Positions 42,481-53,649 of a DNA stretch of 64,000 nucleotides are shown piece after piece (position 1 is the stretch's first letter; each line of letters begins with the position of its first letter). This DNA comes from Phytophthora sp. 'mugwort' (taxonomy: Eukaryota > Oomycota > Peronosporomycetes > Peronosporales > Peronosporaceae): assembly GCA_033558025.1 (NCBI GenBank), contig JAUCEF010000014.1:1-64000 (forward strand), given 5' to 3'. Under the pieces are notes generated by a model. That model saw only the letters and a list, made by a program, of their open reading frames with translations, ran no database searches and was not told the origin of the DNA. The translations under genes were made by a program, and so were the position numbers.

Positions 42481-44165
42481 CCCTCAAAACAACATAGACG
42501 AAGGCAACGCCGGGGTTGGAGGGTTCTTCCAGATTAGCTGCGCTGCAATCCGCGAGCAGGCTGCAGTGTCTTCAACAGACAAGTACATCCATACGAAGGC
42601 ACTGACGGAGAAGATCGTGGACCCGATGGAGTTTCAACGTACCGTGTCGCTCAAGTGTGAATGTAAGGGCTTACGACGCGCTGCAAGGTGGGGAGGTGGC
42701 CAAGTTTGGGATGACGGCGCCCGTTGGCAGTGCTTTAACGGCGCTATCCCAAGCGTCGTCGGCGAGTTCGCAGTGCTCACGCAGATTTCCTTCGCAAGCC
42801 CGCTCTCGCCAACACCGATCACACCAGCAGGTGAAAAAGATGAAGACAACGTGGAGGAGAAACGTGCTGCTCCTGAAGAAGAAGCAAGTGAGAATACCGG
42901 CGTTGAAGTTCAAGCAGAGCAGGCAAGTGGACCTCGAACTTCATGCGTATCGGTAGCTGCACCCGTAGAACCAGCTTCAACGTCAACTTCAGGCGACACC
43001 GGAACAATACCGGAAGGTACCGGACTTACACCGGACATGCCTAAAGTGGGATCAAAGGCGGCTTCGATTTCATTCGCTCCTCCACCACGCGTTAGAGGGC
43101 TTTCGAAGCGTGAAACGCGACTTCTAGCAGGTACAAAGGAGCAGCGAGAGGCGCATGAATTGGTCGTGAAGATAAGAGATGGCAAGAAAACATGCAAAGC
43201 CTGCTTGGATGACGTCGCTGCTCTACTGGATCGTGCCTACAGCATGGATATCGCGAAGGGAATGGTGGACGCGCTAGTTTTGGAAGACGTTGAAGTTCAG
43301 AGGATCTATGTGTGCGACCGTACAATGTTGGTCAGCGAGGTCCAAGATAACTCAAATTCCTCAGCTGGACAAGATTCATGAGGCGATCGAAGCATTTAAA
43401 GCCACCGGTAATATGAACCTACTGGCAAACTGGGCCGAATACGGTTCCTCTACCTTTGATCAGCTTGAAGCGATGGCCAGTGTGATAGAGGCGCGAAACC
43501 GATTCCGAGTAGTGCAGTTTACGCTGAATTGGATCGACGGAGCTGAGTGGCAGATTAGGCACCCTCTGCCACCATTTACAGACTGCAGCGATTACACAAA
43601 GGTAAGTGCTTCATACTAACTCGGTGAAACATTGCTCTAACTTCTTCTAGTCGCCCATGGGTAATGCAGCAAATGTACAAGGAAGCCGTAAAGGAATGCG
43701 ACTGGGAGAAGTTCTCCTGGGGCCAGAGTGGCTTTTAGGTTGCTCGTTGGTAGACTTTGCGAAAATGTGTGGCTAGTTCATATATCATTTCATCGATGTG
43801 GCGATGAAGCAGATGTACACGAACGCGGGGGTCTTCAATCCAAGCTACCGTGACCTCGCAGGGCTGAGTGTGAAGAAGAAGACCACAGGAGGGTTTGGAG
43901 CTTTGAACCCTTCCAACGACCATATCATCTGCCTCGACCACCACTGGGCAGCATACCTGCTGGGCAAGCGGATACAGGTGTGCTACACGTTTGACCCGCT
44001 CCAGCTGAAGCGGGACCTCGCGGTGTTGAAGTCGAGCATACAGTGCGTCATCGAGCCTTTGCTAGGATTGAAGGACATGATCACCTAAAAGGAGATCGAC
44101 GGAGGCAAACGAAAGGATGGCAGCTCGTGCGGCGTATGGTGCCTCATCGTGTTGGAGCTTCTACT
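42480..44165 (+). pseudogene. Linker and Ulp1/C48-type cysteine protease domain downstream of MULE
   Basis: The SWIM finger's frame continues to 43381 through an acidic, Thr/Ser/Pro-rich linker. After a frame shift, 43370-43601 joins through a 49-bp GTAAGT...TAG intron (43602-43650, with an ACTAAC site) to a block reading LLGPEWLLG, then ICLDHHWAAYLL (His), CYTFDPLQL (Asp) and, near 44130, KDGSSCGVWC (Cys). His-Asp-Cys in this order is the catalytic arrangement of Ulp1/SENP-type (C48) peptidases. One TAG at about 43775 breaks it. Plant MULEs carrying Ulp1 domains are known; this looks like an equivalent arrangement. Confidence 0.7.
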
Positions 44166-44639
44166 TGCAAAAAAAAAAAATCGGCCGACTGTCTGTACAA
44201 GGTGCAGTCATATCTACGACTGCGGTACTTGTACAAGGCAATTGGTGTTCAGCAGTGCGAGATGTTTCGTAACGAAGAGTAACACATTGTGTTTGCTGCA
44301 TGTTAACTTCAACAATGAAACTCTTTTGTGTTTTAAGCGGTAAGGGATCATTCTGTGCCTGTTCTGTGTCGAACCGGATTGATACCGGAAATGACTAAGC
44401 TGGAGTTCCGACACCGCGTTCGAAAACGCTAAGTCCTCAAGTTCATACATTTAGAGATCTTGTCGTGGGTGGCCACTCTGAGACCGTCATTACTTTAACT
44501 TTCCCATCTGTAAGATAAACAGCTGGTTGAACTCCGTTCAAAAACGATTCACTATTCCAAAGTACAGTATTATACCAATTCATGTCCCATTGATTGTATG
44601 TAAATGATAGGAACACCTTCCGGTCTCAGTAACATTAGC

Positions 44640-44895
44640 CGATGTCATCGCGATCTTGTGCTTTACTTCGCAATTCGCAAATGCAGTCGCGGCGATCCTG
44701 CGATAAGTTTGGCCCGCTGCACTCCTGGGCTCGCTGGAAAGCTCGGCGCTGGGCCCACCTCCGCAAATACCGCGCGGCCCTGCTTCCCGGACGCCCAGCG
44801 TGGGTTTGCTATGGCTATGCGCGCTCGCAACCACTCTCCTCCGTTGATTGGTTTGTTTATGCGACTTTCACCCCCTCCCTTTTCAGTCGGGTATA
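44640..44895 (+). repeat. Dispersed repeat, copy 1
   Basis: About 250 bp with GAAAGCTCGGCGCTGGGCC, GCGCGGCCCTGCTTC and CACCCCCTCCCT matches 47735-47990 inverted at roughly 75 percent by eye. The two copies flank the second M96-type gene. Repeat type unknown. Confidence 0.65.
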
Positions 44896-45096
44896 ATAAT
44901 CACTCTCAAACAAAATTGGTGCTTACGGTTTCTACCGATATAATTACTGCTTTGTATCGCCTGCTCGGTGCTTGGTATAATACGCATTACTTGTACAGCT
45001 CAGCGGGGTGCGCGAAAGAAAAGCGGCCAATCACTGCTGTAGCTATCCATACAATGGAAGCTTGTCGCAAGATAAGACCCACATAGTTTCTATATT

Positions 45097-46760
45097 CTAT
45101 TGGCGCGCTTCGTTATTCACCAATCGTGAGCACGAGAGCTTGTCTCGATTGGGGTGCAGCGACTGGTCCATCAGCATGTTCTCAATGAGCTGCTGGCTGG
45201 ATGTGATAGTGGCAAACATGAAACTCAGTACGAACTCGGTGAAAGTGCCAACCGTGGACAGGTCGAACGAGCCGCCCTCGGACATTTGGGGCGAAACCAG
45301 ACAGCACGTCTGGAACATCGAGTAGTCATCACGTCCTCGCACGCGCTTGCTGATGACGTAGCCCTTTTCGCGAAATCCAAAGCTGGCAAATGGCGACTTG
45401 GAGTTCTCGAGCGCTGACGCAGTAGATACCCAGACTACAACCTGCCGGTCTTCCTCAATGTAGCGCCGCACAACCTGCTTCACGCGGAAGTCAGCAGCCA
45501 AGTCGTTCGCCATGAATTCAATTGCGAACATTTCTGCAACAGTGTCGGAAGATGATTCGACGTCCTAGCAGTTCGCAAAGCGAAAAGCAAGCAGAGTAAG
45601 AAGCAAAAGGTCACAGACAACGTCTCACAAACTGTGCGAATCCGTACCTTGGAAATGTTTTCATACAGATTCCCACGATGTTTCTCGCTGCCTCGGAAGT
45701 GGGTCCACACCGCCTCAGCTGCCGTGTTAAAGTCGAACGGTAGCATCTTGTTGGTGAAGATGTCCACGTACACACCCTCTGGGCCTTCGCGCATTTGCGC
45801 GTTAGTGCATACCGTTTCCAGGTGTTTGAGTCCGTTCGCAGCGAGCACTTCGTCCACCTCGCCGTATGCTGCCTCAGCGCGAGCAAGCAGCGTATCGTAT
45901 GTGTCCTTGTCGAGAAGAAGGTCCCACGTGGAGCCCTGCACGTCGCCGACAGAATCGTTTACAACACTGTTGAAACCGGCTAGCTGCTGCCGTGTCCGAC
46001 GTTGCATCACCGCCTCCATACTCTTTGCCAGCTTAATCTGGCTTTCGAGGACCAGCTTTAGCCGCGCATTCTCGCGCTCCGCCTTCTCTCGTCGTAGCTG
46101 CTGTGTCGATGCCATGTCCCGCCAGACGGGTGGCATCCCTGATGTATCAACGATCGATCGTGCGAAGGTCGTCGTGTTGGTTGAGTCCTTGTTTTCAATA
46201 TACAGCTGGCGAAGAGATTGGAGCTGGTGCTCCATTTGCTTGACCTTGTTGCGCAGGTATGCCAGCTCGTTCTTACGGTTATCCCGGGCCCGATTCGGGT
46301 TCAACCGCACCCGCTTCCTAGTCTTCCCATTAGTGGCTTGCTGAGCACCTCCGCGGAGGCTGCCGCGACACGAGTGTTCGCTGCCGTGACCATTCACCTG
46401 CGTGACAACGTTGCTAGCCACTGAAACTGAAAGAACGACGCTGTCCGTCGGGCCGGCAGCTTGCGAGGTTGTCACCAGTGCGGCAGGCTCAGTTTTTACT
46501 CCTGCAATGGCACTAGGGGATCTCGTCAGCCCAACCTCCTGCAGCAAATTCTCCAAATCATCGTCCGCGATTGCTCCACCCCCTCCACTCATCTCAATGC
46601 TATTTGGGATGGTCGGTGAGGGGGAGACATGAAGCGGGGAGATCTGGAGCCCCTGGCTGTTGTGCAGCATCATTCCGCGCATCGGTACGTCGTGTGAGAA
46701 GTCGTCCATGAAGGACAGCGCCGCCTCAAGCGCCTCCATCTCGTCGTCGTGCAGCAGCAT
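45097..46760 (-). CDS. M96-type bZIP-like protein, second intact copy
   Basis: Exons 46760-45648 and 45564-45097, joined by an 83-bp phase-0 intron, give 526 residues. The first ATG in frame is at 46760; a TTG at 46784 is not a likely start. Residues about 148-165 form a bZIP-like basic region (NPNRARDNRKNEL with N-x7-R spacing), followed by a leucine-rich coil to about 190. Then come a second helix (AERENARLKLVLESQIKLA), NGLKHLET, NKMLPFDF and the C-terminal domain with VKQVVRRYIEEDRQVVVWVS, FREKGYVI and CCLVSPQMS. It matches the gene at 18.8 kb domain for domain. An oomycete initiator match lies 156 bp upstream of the ATG. It appears functional. Confidence 0.83.
45565..45647 (-). other. 83-bp intron of the second M96-type gene
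   Basis: GTACGG donor and CTGCTAG acceptor, phase 0, located at the same protein position as in the 18.8-kb gene and of the same length. Confidence 0.8.
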
Positions 46761-46915
46761 GCTTGCGGCGGCGCCTTTAGCCAAGGTGTTGGCGATTTTC
46801 TATGAACCGTTGGGAAAACCGGCTGCTTTTTAACAGGTTACAACCCCGCGAAGATATTTGATATTTGAATGGCTGCACTGGTTGATTGATTATCACACTG
46901 AAAGGTTGCTGCGCC

Positions 46916-46924
46916 AGAATGAGC
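46916..46924 (-). promoter_or_regulatory. Oomycete initiator (Inr) match
   Basis: GCTCATTCT on the minus strand matches the first nine bases of the known oomycete core promoter GCTCATTYYNCAWTTT; the remainder is poor. Its place about 156 bp upstream of the M96-type ATG fits a transcription start. Confidence 0.55.
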
Positions 46925-46929
46925 AAGAT

Positions 46930-47734
46930 GATACCGTCCTACCTAAAAGGAAGCGGGCACCCCGGCAAGTTTCCAACATTTGAGGCTGCCATTGCAAAAC
47001 ATCCCGTCATCGCTCTGTCTCCTCACTAGGCTATGGTCGTACCGTAATGTCTATGTCAAAGGCGGTGGTCATGTACACCAGATCCACCCAAAACAGACAT
47101 CACCGCCAATGACACAAACATGGAGAAAGGTAATTTGCACATTGGGATCGAGGAGCCATTTTGGGATCGAGGAGCCACCGCGGCGCCGCATGGCCGCTGC
47201 CCGCGTGGCACAATGCTCGTACAAGTACGACGAGATGCTGGGCAATTGCTCCACGTCTTCGAGTGTTGGATAAAGTGGCAGCTAAACGGCCAGGCCTGGT
47301 ACTCACTTGTATATCAAGCTGGAAGTGCGCTAGAAGGATAACCCAGGTCAGAGTGCTGTACGAGCGTTGCGTCATGTGTCACAAGGCGAGAAGAACAACA
47401 TCAAGTATGCCAAGTAAAGTGACATAATTTTAAACGCCTTACGCTTCCTCGGTTACCGATATTTCTTCTGTGCCGAGACTATCCACTACGCATGTCTGCA
47501 TTCGCGCAGCACCATCAGCAAGGTTGAGTGCGTCCAGCTTGTCGATCACTTCGTTGAATTTGCCCTGCGTGTCTTCTACTTCATCCTCGATAAGATGACT
47601 GCGTACCAATTAAAACTATAAGCACGCATATACCGAAAAAAATGCGAGTACCGCTTATGACATATTACCGCCTATGACATATCTATTACGGTATAGCTCA
47701 TGCTTATAATATAGAAAGTGATTCGTGTGCCCAT
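46930..47734. other. Spacer upstream of second M96-type gene
   Basis: Holds a direct duplication of TTGGGATCGAGGAGCCA at 47138-47177 and another of TATGACATATTACCG-like sequence at 47655-47690. Short ORFs are not convincing. Confidence 0.35.
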
Positions 47735-48016
47735 CTGATAATGGAGGGAGGGGGTGAACTCACATAAACGACCAACGGAAGGAGAGGTTGCGAGCACGCG
47801 TAGCCACAGCAAACCCGTGCGGGTGCCCGCGAAGCAGGGCCGCGTGGTATTTGAGGAGGCAGGCCCAGCGCCGAGCTTTCAAGCGAGCCGAGCACTGTAG
47901 GGGCCGAACCTAGAGTTTTTTCCTCGCAGGAGCGCAGCGATTGCCTTTGCAAAGCAAGCCCAAGTCCGCGATGTCATGGGAGGTGATATCAGCAGGGGGC
48001 GCCTGGCTACAGACAG
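47735..48016 (-). repeat. Dispersed repeat, copy 2
   Basis: Inverted relative to 44640-44895. Its outer end on the minus strand, CTGTCTGTAGCCAGGCGCCC, also occurs at 51880-51925 in plus orientation, so the unit is longer than the first copy shows. Confidence 0.65.
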
Positions 48017-48174
48017 CGGAATTCAATATAATTTGTGAATGAAAATGCACGGAAAGGGCAACTATCCTGCTCTTTCGTTTTTGCCGAAAGTTGGAACTTC
48101 TAGAAGGCTCGACCTCGCTCCACGATTTCCACTGTGGATCTCACTTTGCAAAAGCACTCCTGTACCCCAAGACC

Positions 48175-49029
48175 ATGAGCACGCCCGCGACCGCTGCAGC
48201 TTTGGAGATCGCCATCTCGTTCTGGAACAGCGGCTACCACGTCGTGAAAAGCTTCCTGAGCGAGAAGGAGGTTAGCATAGCGTTGCGAGCCATAGAGGAG
48301 CTGCCTGAGAGCTCTTGGTTCAGCAGCTCAGACAACATCAAGCGCAGTGAGGCATCCCTGAACCTGTCGGACGGCCTGAATGCAAATGCGCCTGCCATTC
48401 GCCTGGTCAACAAACCCATGATTCACCTGGCGTCTCTCCTGCATCCTTCCCGGTCGGTGGACAAGACATGGAGCGCCGTCAAGCTGGAGGCAGGCTGCTC
48501 ACCTCAGCACCTACACCGCGATGTTGGGGGCAGTCAAACGGCTACAGCCATCGAGAAGCACGATTGGGTGCAGGGCTCTGTGCTACTCGCGCTAACTACT
48601 GGTAATAAACTAGTGGACATTCCTGGGGCTCTCAACAATTGTGCTCTACGCTCGGATAAGTGCGCTGTAGAAATGGACGCTGGAGACCTGCTGACCGCGG
48701 CGACCTACCACACGCGGACCCAACTCGTGAGGCGCAAGATTATCGTCTTCAAGCCCCCTTCTTGTCGACAATGTGCTACACGATGGTGTAGTGGAGTCTG
48801 GAGTCTGTGGCTTGGAGCTTTTACCGCTGCGAATTTTGATTCAAAAAGTGCGATGACAAGCGAGCGCTCTCCAAAACAAATCATGCCCGCTATTGCGACG
48901 AGAATCCGACTAAGGAAGCTATTACACGTAAGCGCAAGGCAAATAACGACAAGGGTGGCTATTGCAAGAAGTACAAGCACCGTTTCAATAAGGAGAACAC
49001 GCTTGACGCCCACAACTCCCCGGCCGTGA
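48175..49029 (+). CDS. Putative 2OG-Fe(II) dioxygenase-like protein
   Basis: ATG at 48175 (GACCATGAG context) opens 284 residues; the frame is also open upstream from 48091. Residues 100-195 look like a double-stranded beta-helix oxygenase: LHRDVG gives an HxD iron-binding pair (H114, D116), and AATYHTRTQLVRRK gives a distal His (H179) with nearby Arg for 2-oxoglutarate. The N-terminal 90 residues (FLSEKEVSIALRAIEELPE) resemble the start of phytanoyl-CoA-dioxygenase-like proteins. After residue 195 the sequence loses this character, and another frame encodes zinc-finger-like sequence, so the true end or an exon change may be near 48760. Identification is by motif only. Confidence 0.45.
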   Translation: MSTPATAAALEIAISFWNSGYHVVKSFLSEKEVSIALRAIEELPESSWFSSSDNIKRSEASLNLSDGLNANAPAIRLVNKPMIHLASLLHPSRSVDKTWSAVKLEAGCSPQHLHRDVGGSQTATAIEKHDWVQGSVLLALTTGNKLVDIPGALNNCALRSDKCAVEMDAGDLLTAATYHTRTQLVRRKIIVFKPPSCRQCATRWCSGVWSLWLGAFTAANFDSKSAMTSERSPKQIMPAIATRIRLRKLLHVSARQITTRVAIARSTSTVSIRRTRLTPTTPRP

Positions 49030-49031
49030 GT
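48842..49031 (+). pseudogene. C2H2 zinc-finger-like fragment
   Basis: In a frame different from the overlapping ORF, 48850-49020 reads CDDKRALSKTNHARYCDENP and then GYCKKYKHRFNKENTLDAH, two units with the F-x5-L-x2-H spacing of C2H2 fingers but with some Cys lost. It ends at a perfect splice donor, GTGAGTAAG (49024-49032). It may be an exon of another gene or a fossil joined to the dioxygenase-like ORF. Confidence 0.45.
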
Positions 49032-49190
49032 AAGTAACCATCTGCCATGCACGTCAGGTTAAACCTTAACGTTGGTTAAGGCTATTATCTTGCCTACTGG
49101 ACCTGTTGCCGCCTTCTTCAATCTGGATCGTTCTCTTTTGCCAACTTCAATACATTATCACTACGCGTACTCGATCCATAAACTTAATCA

Positions 49191-49352
49191 CGAATCCTCA
49201 CTGCTGGATAGAGAATCCACACTATCCGATCATAGATCCCCACTCTCATCTCCTGGATCCACACTGTCCGAACATGGATCCAGGCTGTCAGGTCAAGGAT
49301 CCGCACTGTAAGGTCATGGATCCACATTGTCAGATCGTGGATTCACACCAAT
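49191..49352 (+). repeat. Minisatellite, about 21-bp unit, eight copies
   Basis: Units begin GGATCCACACTGTCCG or close variants every 20-22 bp. In one frame the repeat encodes a seven-residue DPHCxxx motif repeated about eight times. Probably noncoding; no gene context supports translation. Confidence 0.75.
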
Positions 49353-49572
49353 ATAACGGCTAAAGCATCGACAACTTGGTTTGGATCCACCTCGGTATGA
49401 CATCCTGTTGTGGTATTGCAGGACCCCCCAGAACCTCAAGCGAGTACTTCTTGCTTTCGTACTTGTTCCTGAAATCTACCTATTCAGCTACGTGTTACCA
49501 AGTACAACATACAAAACCTCAGCGCAGATTAAACGAGTAAATTGTGTAAGTCGTGAGCACATATTCGACGGA

Positions 49573-51443
49573 TTAAGTCTCGAAGTTGGACGGGATTCTT
49601 CTTGTTCCACGCGGCCGTTGCCTGCGATGTGTGTTTGGGACCGCCGCTCCAAAGCTTTGCGCGCGCATCGATCTTGAATGCGTTTTAGTTCCAGTATTCT
49701 TGGAGGCAATTCTCGCGGAGCTCGGTCGCGATGGATCCACCAGTGAGGGTGAAAGTCCCTTGGTTATAGCGCAGTTAGCGTCGTAATCTTGTAGTGTAGT
49801 AAATGAACACACGGCAAGCCAAACTGTCCTGATACATTCCATTACAGGGACGAAGTAGTCCATCGGCTCGACGTAGCGTTTCAAAGCAACGGTGCAAAGC
49901 GTTATTGTGAATTACTTTAACAGCAGCAGCAAAGATATTCATCAGGAGCCTTCTCGGGACGTACACGTCGGCATTGGAGACGAACCTCCAATGTTTTTCA
50001 ATAGACTGCCTTCACCAGCGTTCCGTGCGAGTATGAACAGCTGAAACGTCACCACTCGAAGTACCGAGCCATCCTTTCGTTGCTGTGTGATACCCTTCGA
50101 CACGTGAGGTAGCGTGCATCCCAAAATGGGTTACGCGGTCGGTCCAGTACCGTACGATTCGGTATTTCTTAATATCAGGTCACACATCAGCGATGTAGGC
50201 CGCCTCGATAGGAGCCAGGAGATGCAGCGCTTGGCGCCGAAAATTGAAGTCATCCTCCGTACTAGCGTGCACAACTCGAAGGAATGCCTCGCAAAAGTTT
50301 TGATGCGCTGAAGAATCACACAACTTTCCCGATCCTTGATCCATCTCGTCCGGGAACGTAAGTCGACTGGCATGAGCCACAGGTACAACAAACAGGGGTG
50401 CCCGAAAACACCTCTCCTAGCTCGTTTATCAGCACCAATTCCCTATCGGTTAGGAATACTTGTTGTGAAAGAATCCCGTTCTACTCTTGTAAGCTCCTCA
50501 GTTGTTCTAATGCCACTTGTAATCTGGGGCTGCCTCCCCACAGATAAAAGGTGGTACAATATGGATGGTAGTAGTCATACCACTCACCCCGACGATGATG
50601 AGGAGGGGAACGTTGAAACGGTTGGTCTTGTACGTGCAGTCCAGCAAGACGACGTCGTAGTTTGAGCGATAGATACCAATGGCTTCATTATGAGCGAAGA
50701 ACAGGTGCGTTAAGCGATTGCACTCGTCATGTTTGAAGTTGGAGGTGTATGGCCCGGAGGACAGCTTTTCCAGGGGATGCTCGATGCGAGATAAACTCCC
50801 CAGTGCCCGCAGACCCGCTTTACTGCGTTCATTGTAGACGCCTCTCGGAGTAGTCAGGACAGCGGGGTCCTCGATCAACAGACGGGCTATCGTTTACCGA
50901 GCGGTTGTACCTGTCTCGCTGTCAGCTTCAATCGCAAGGCGAACTGCATATGTGCGAGTAGCGCGACGATGGATCGGATGCGATCCAGGATGTGACGATG
51001 GAGGGTGATTGTGCTTAAAGGCACGTCCGCGATGCTGAAGTTCCCAAACGGCAGTACCAGAGATGTTATTCTTTAGTACCAAACAAACTTCCATCCTGCA
51101 TCCACACTTCCGGCTGCCCGCATTAGGGCGCCGCTTCGTGTTCATCTGCATCGTGTGTCTACAAGGGACTCCGTGTCGGTCACACCCGTACCGAATGAGC
51201 CGCTTTCTGTGGTCACGGTCGTAAGTGGTGCCTTTTGTAGACAATTCCATAACCATGTTGCCGGGCAAACTCATTCAGTGTTCGTTGTGCCAGCGATGGC
51301 AGCGCACACTTCTGCTCTTTAATGCACGGAAAATACCACCATTCGGGGTCGAGGTGTCGGCTCTGAGGTTCTCGGGAGTGAGCCAACGTAGAAATATCTG
51401 GTGATGGTTCTATGCCGAAGCTTGCTCTCGATGGTGTTGACAA
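49573..51443 (-). pseudogene. Mutator-like (MULE) transposase, minus strand
   Basis: Reading down: a FAR1/GCM-type DNA-binding segment at 51274-50894 (YGCDRHG, GSRKCGCRMEVCL, FKHNHPPS), then the core at 50878-50507 with LTHLFFAHNEAIGIYR and VVLLDCTYKTNRFNVPLL (catalytic Asp), VGVSGM and FICGEA. Further pieces to about 49573 include SRVEGYHTATKGWLG-like sequence in other frames. The frame is broken at about 50890 and 50500. No TIRs were seen. Confidence 0.78.
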
Positions 51444-51879
51444 ATTGGTCAGGGTTGGCAGTCGTGGAAGATATTGTGGTATGTAAGCGGGTGGTGCTTG
51501 CTCTATTGAAAAACTTGTACGTGCTCCTGAGGCAAATGACCTAATGCTGCTGCTTGCGCCGCTGTTGGAAAGAGAGCTTGGCTTGATACGTGATCTGGAT
51601 GGATAGCTCGAACGGTCTTGCTACATTTGAAGACAATCGCGTGTCTGAGCGCGAAGTTGGAGAGGTTGCGGCGAGTGCACTTGCCTAGCGCCTTGCGACG
51701 AAGCAGCGGGACTAGCACCTAGCGACGAAGCACCAGAAGGCAAGGTTGAAGATGCTTGTATGGAGTCCTTGTTCGTGTTTGGAAGACTGCCCGTCCGCCG
51801 CTGTTAACACGGGGTTGGATGGGCGGCTATCGAGTGACTACAACTTTTGGTAATTTTGACCTTTTTCGTTCACAACGCC

Positions 51880-51925
51880 CCCTGTCTGTAGCCAGGCGCC
51901 CGCTGCCGATACCACCTCCCCGATG
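51880..51925 (+). repeat. Dispersed repeat end, copy 3
   Basis: CTGTCTGTAGCCAGGCGCCC and the following CTGC(C/T)GATA(C/T)CACCTCCC match the end of the repeat at 47970-48016 (inverted). Shows that the repeat is a moderately frequent family. Confidence 0.6.
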
Positions 51926-52210
51926 CCATCGGTCCTCGGGAGGGATAGTGTAAAAATAAAGAAGGGAGACCTTCTATAAAAAACTACAGTGTAAACCAAA
52001 AACGTGACAGGGCTAGATGGGTACCGCAACACGTGCCTATGATATAAGACAACGCAAAACAAAATGATTCTTAACCACCATTTTAAGGTTTTTCTATAGG
52101 AGGCGATTAAAGATTTCGTTTGCCGGATCGGACCTAACTGAACAGCCTAGAAAGAGCGGATTTGTGTTTCGAGGCGTCTCAGCCACTCAGTCGTTAAGTT
52201 CGCAGCCACC

Positions 52211-52640
52211 ATGGACGACGACACCGGGCTCCCGAGAAACTCCGACTCGGAGGAGGAAGTACTATCGACAAGTGACAGCGAATGTGAGGTGACATCGCGA
52301 TCTCTGTCTGAAGGCGAAGAGGGAGGATGCGACGAGGTCAGTGCCAGCGAGGAGAAGCCAATAAGTCTGGCTATCGAAGCTAGGGTGCAGGAATTGATTG
52401 CCGCTGACACCTGTAAGCAACGGTAGTTCTTAGGCTATGCTGACGCCGTTGAGAAACTCGTTCATGCTATTGATGCAATGACATCCGTCAAAGAAAGACA
52501 AGCATTGATACCGCGCTGGCTGTGTCGAAGGAGGCTGGCGCACCTGAGCGGCGTCGAAGTACCGGACAGCGTCAACGTTTCGCCTATTTCCTGCCGTTTG
52601 TTGGCTCTGTGTGTCGCGGAGCCTTCCGCGACCGACGATC
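52211..52640 (+). pseudogene. Acidic ORF with perfect Kozak context, unknown
   Basis: ATG at 52211 lies in GCAGCCACCATGG, an ideal start context. The 71 residues are acidic and Ser-rich (NSDSEEEVLSTSDSE, SLSEGEEGG), followed by TAG; the frame then continues open for about 70 codons with well-formed protein sequence (YADAVEKLVHAIDAMTSVKE). A single stop seems to split one gene or transposon ORF. No family recognised. Confidence 0.45.
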
Positions 52641-52644
52641 AATG

Positions 52645-53640
52645 CTGAAAAGGCTAACCAGATCTACAAGTCAATCAGGCAGTCACACTAGAGCGTGAAA
52701 TTGAAACTCGAAGCCTTTGAAATTTTATTTATGCTTAATATCAAAATAACCACTAAAAAGCAATGATATTTGTTAGTTTCTTCCTGCAATAGTCAAATAC
52801 CCTCTTGAATTTGGATATATCAGGCGTCTCATTCTCACGCTCTCGTCTGTACATCCGAGAAGCGTTTCAGAACGACAGTCTGTACGCGGCGCCTAGTTAG
52901 GACAAAGAAGACGAGGCGAGAGCTATCAAGAAAACGAGCCGTGAACGCAAGAAACCCGGTTCAAACAGCAGCAAACAGGCCGACACGAATAAGTCTTCCG
53001 ACAAAATCAAATGATACTTGACGCCATTCAAAACGACTTGATGCTTATCACCGTATTTTAATGATTACACCATTGGTCTAATTTTTGAAAATAGAATGTG
53101 AACGTAGCGCTGACCCGAATTTGAACATGATGCGAAGCCGATTGGACGAAACGGTTTCCATATTTTGGATTCCTCGCCTAAATTTGCCCTAGACTAGCCA
53201 GTAAAAAATGCGAACTTAAGAAAAAATGCATTTCCAAATTTTCATACAGCCATTCCTTAGCAGAATCTTATGTTGAAGTTGTATAGAGTACATGAATCAG
53301 ATGGCGATAAGCTCTCGCGAGTGCACTACCTAGGTCGAAAGTAGGTTTATTTGCTTAGTATTACTTCGTTTCATTGTCTCATATGTTTATTTTTATACTC
53401 CACTGGTCGATTTGAAATTATTCCTCTTACACGGTGTCCTCCACAACATATAGCGAAGAGACACAATACTTTTGACTCTAGAAATTACTTTGAAATGACT
53501 GGTAATGGCACATCAATATTCTGTTTTAGACTACCACATACAAACATGACGAGAGCAGCAAGCTCTTACGTCCTTTTTCTCCATCTTCCCCTGACTCCCT
53601 TTTCTTCAACGCTTACGAGCCCCCCCCCCCCCCAACAGGG
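52645..53640. other. AT-rich stretch, no convincing genes
   Basis: A short coding-like piece at about 52835-53010 (SRSRLYIREAFQND, then a Lys/Ser-rich end) may belong to the ORF upstream. A 12-C run lies at 53621-53633. Confidence 0.3.
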
Positions 53641-53649
53641 CATGAGCCC

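Noticed and set aside
46760..46784. TTG at 46784 as start of the second M96-type gene
   Set aside because: ATG at 46760 gives a start resembling that of the paralogue pseudogene (LLGYDEVEALE).
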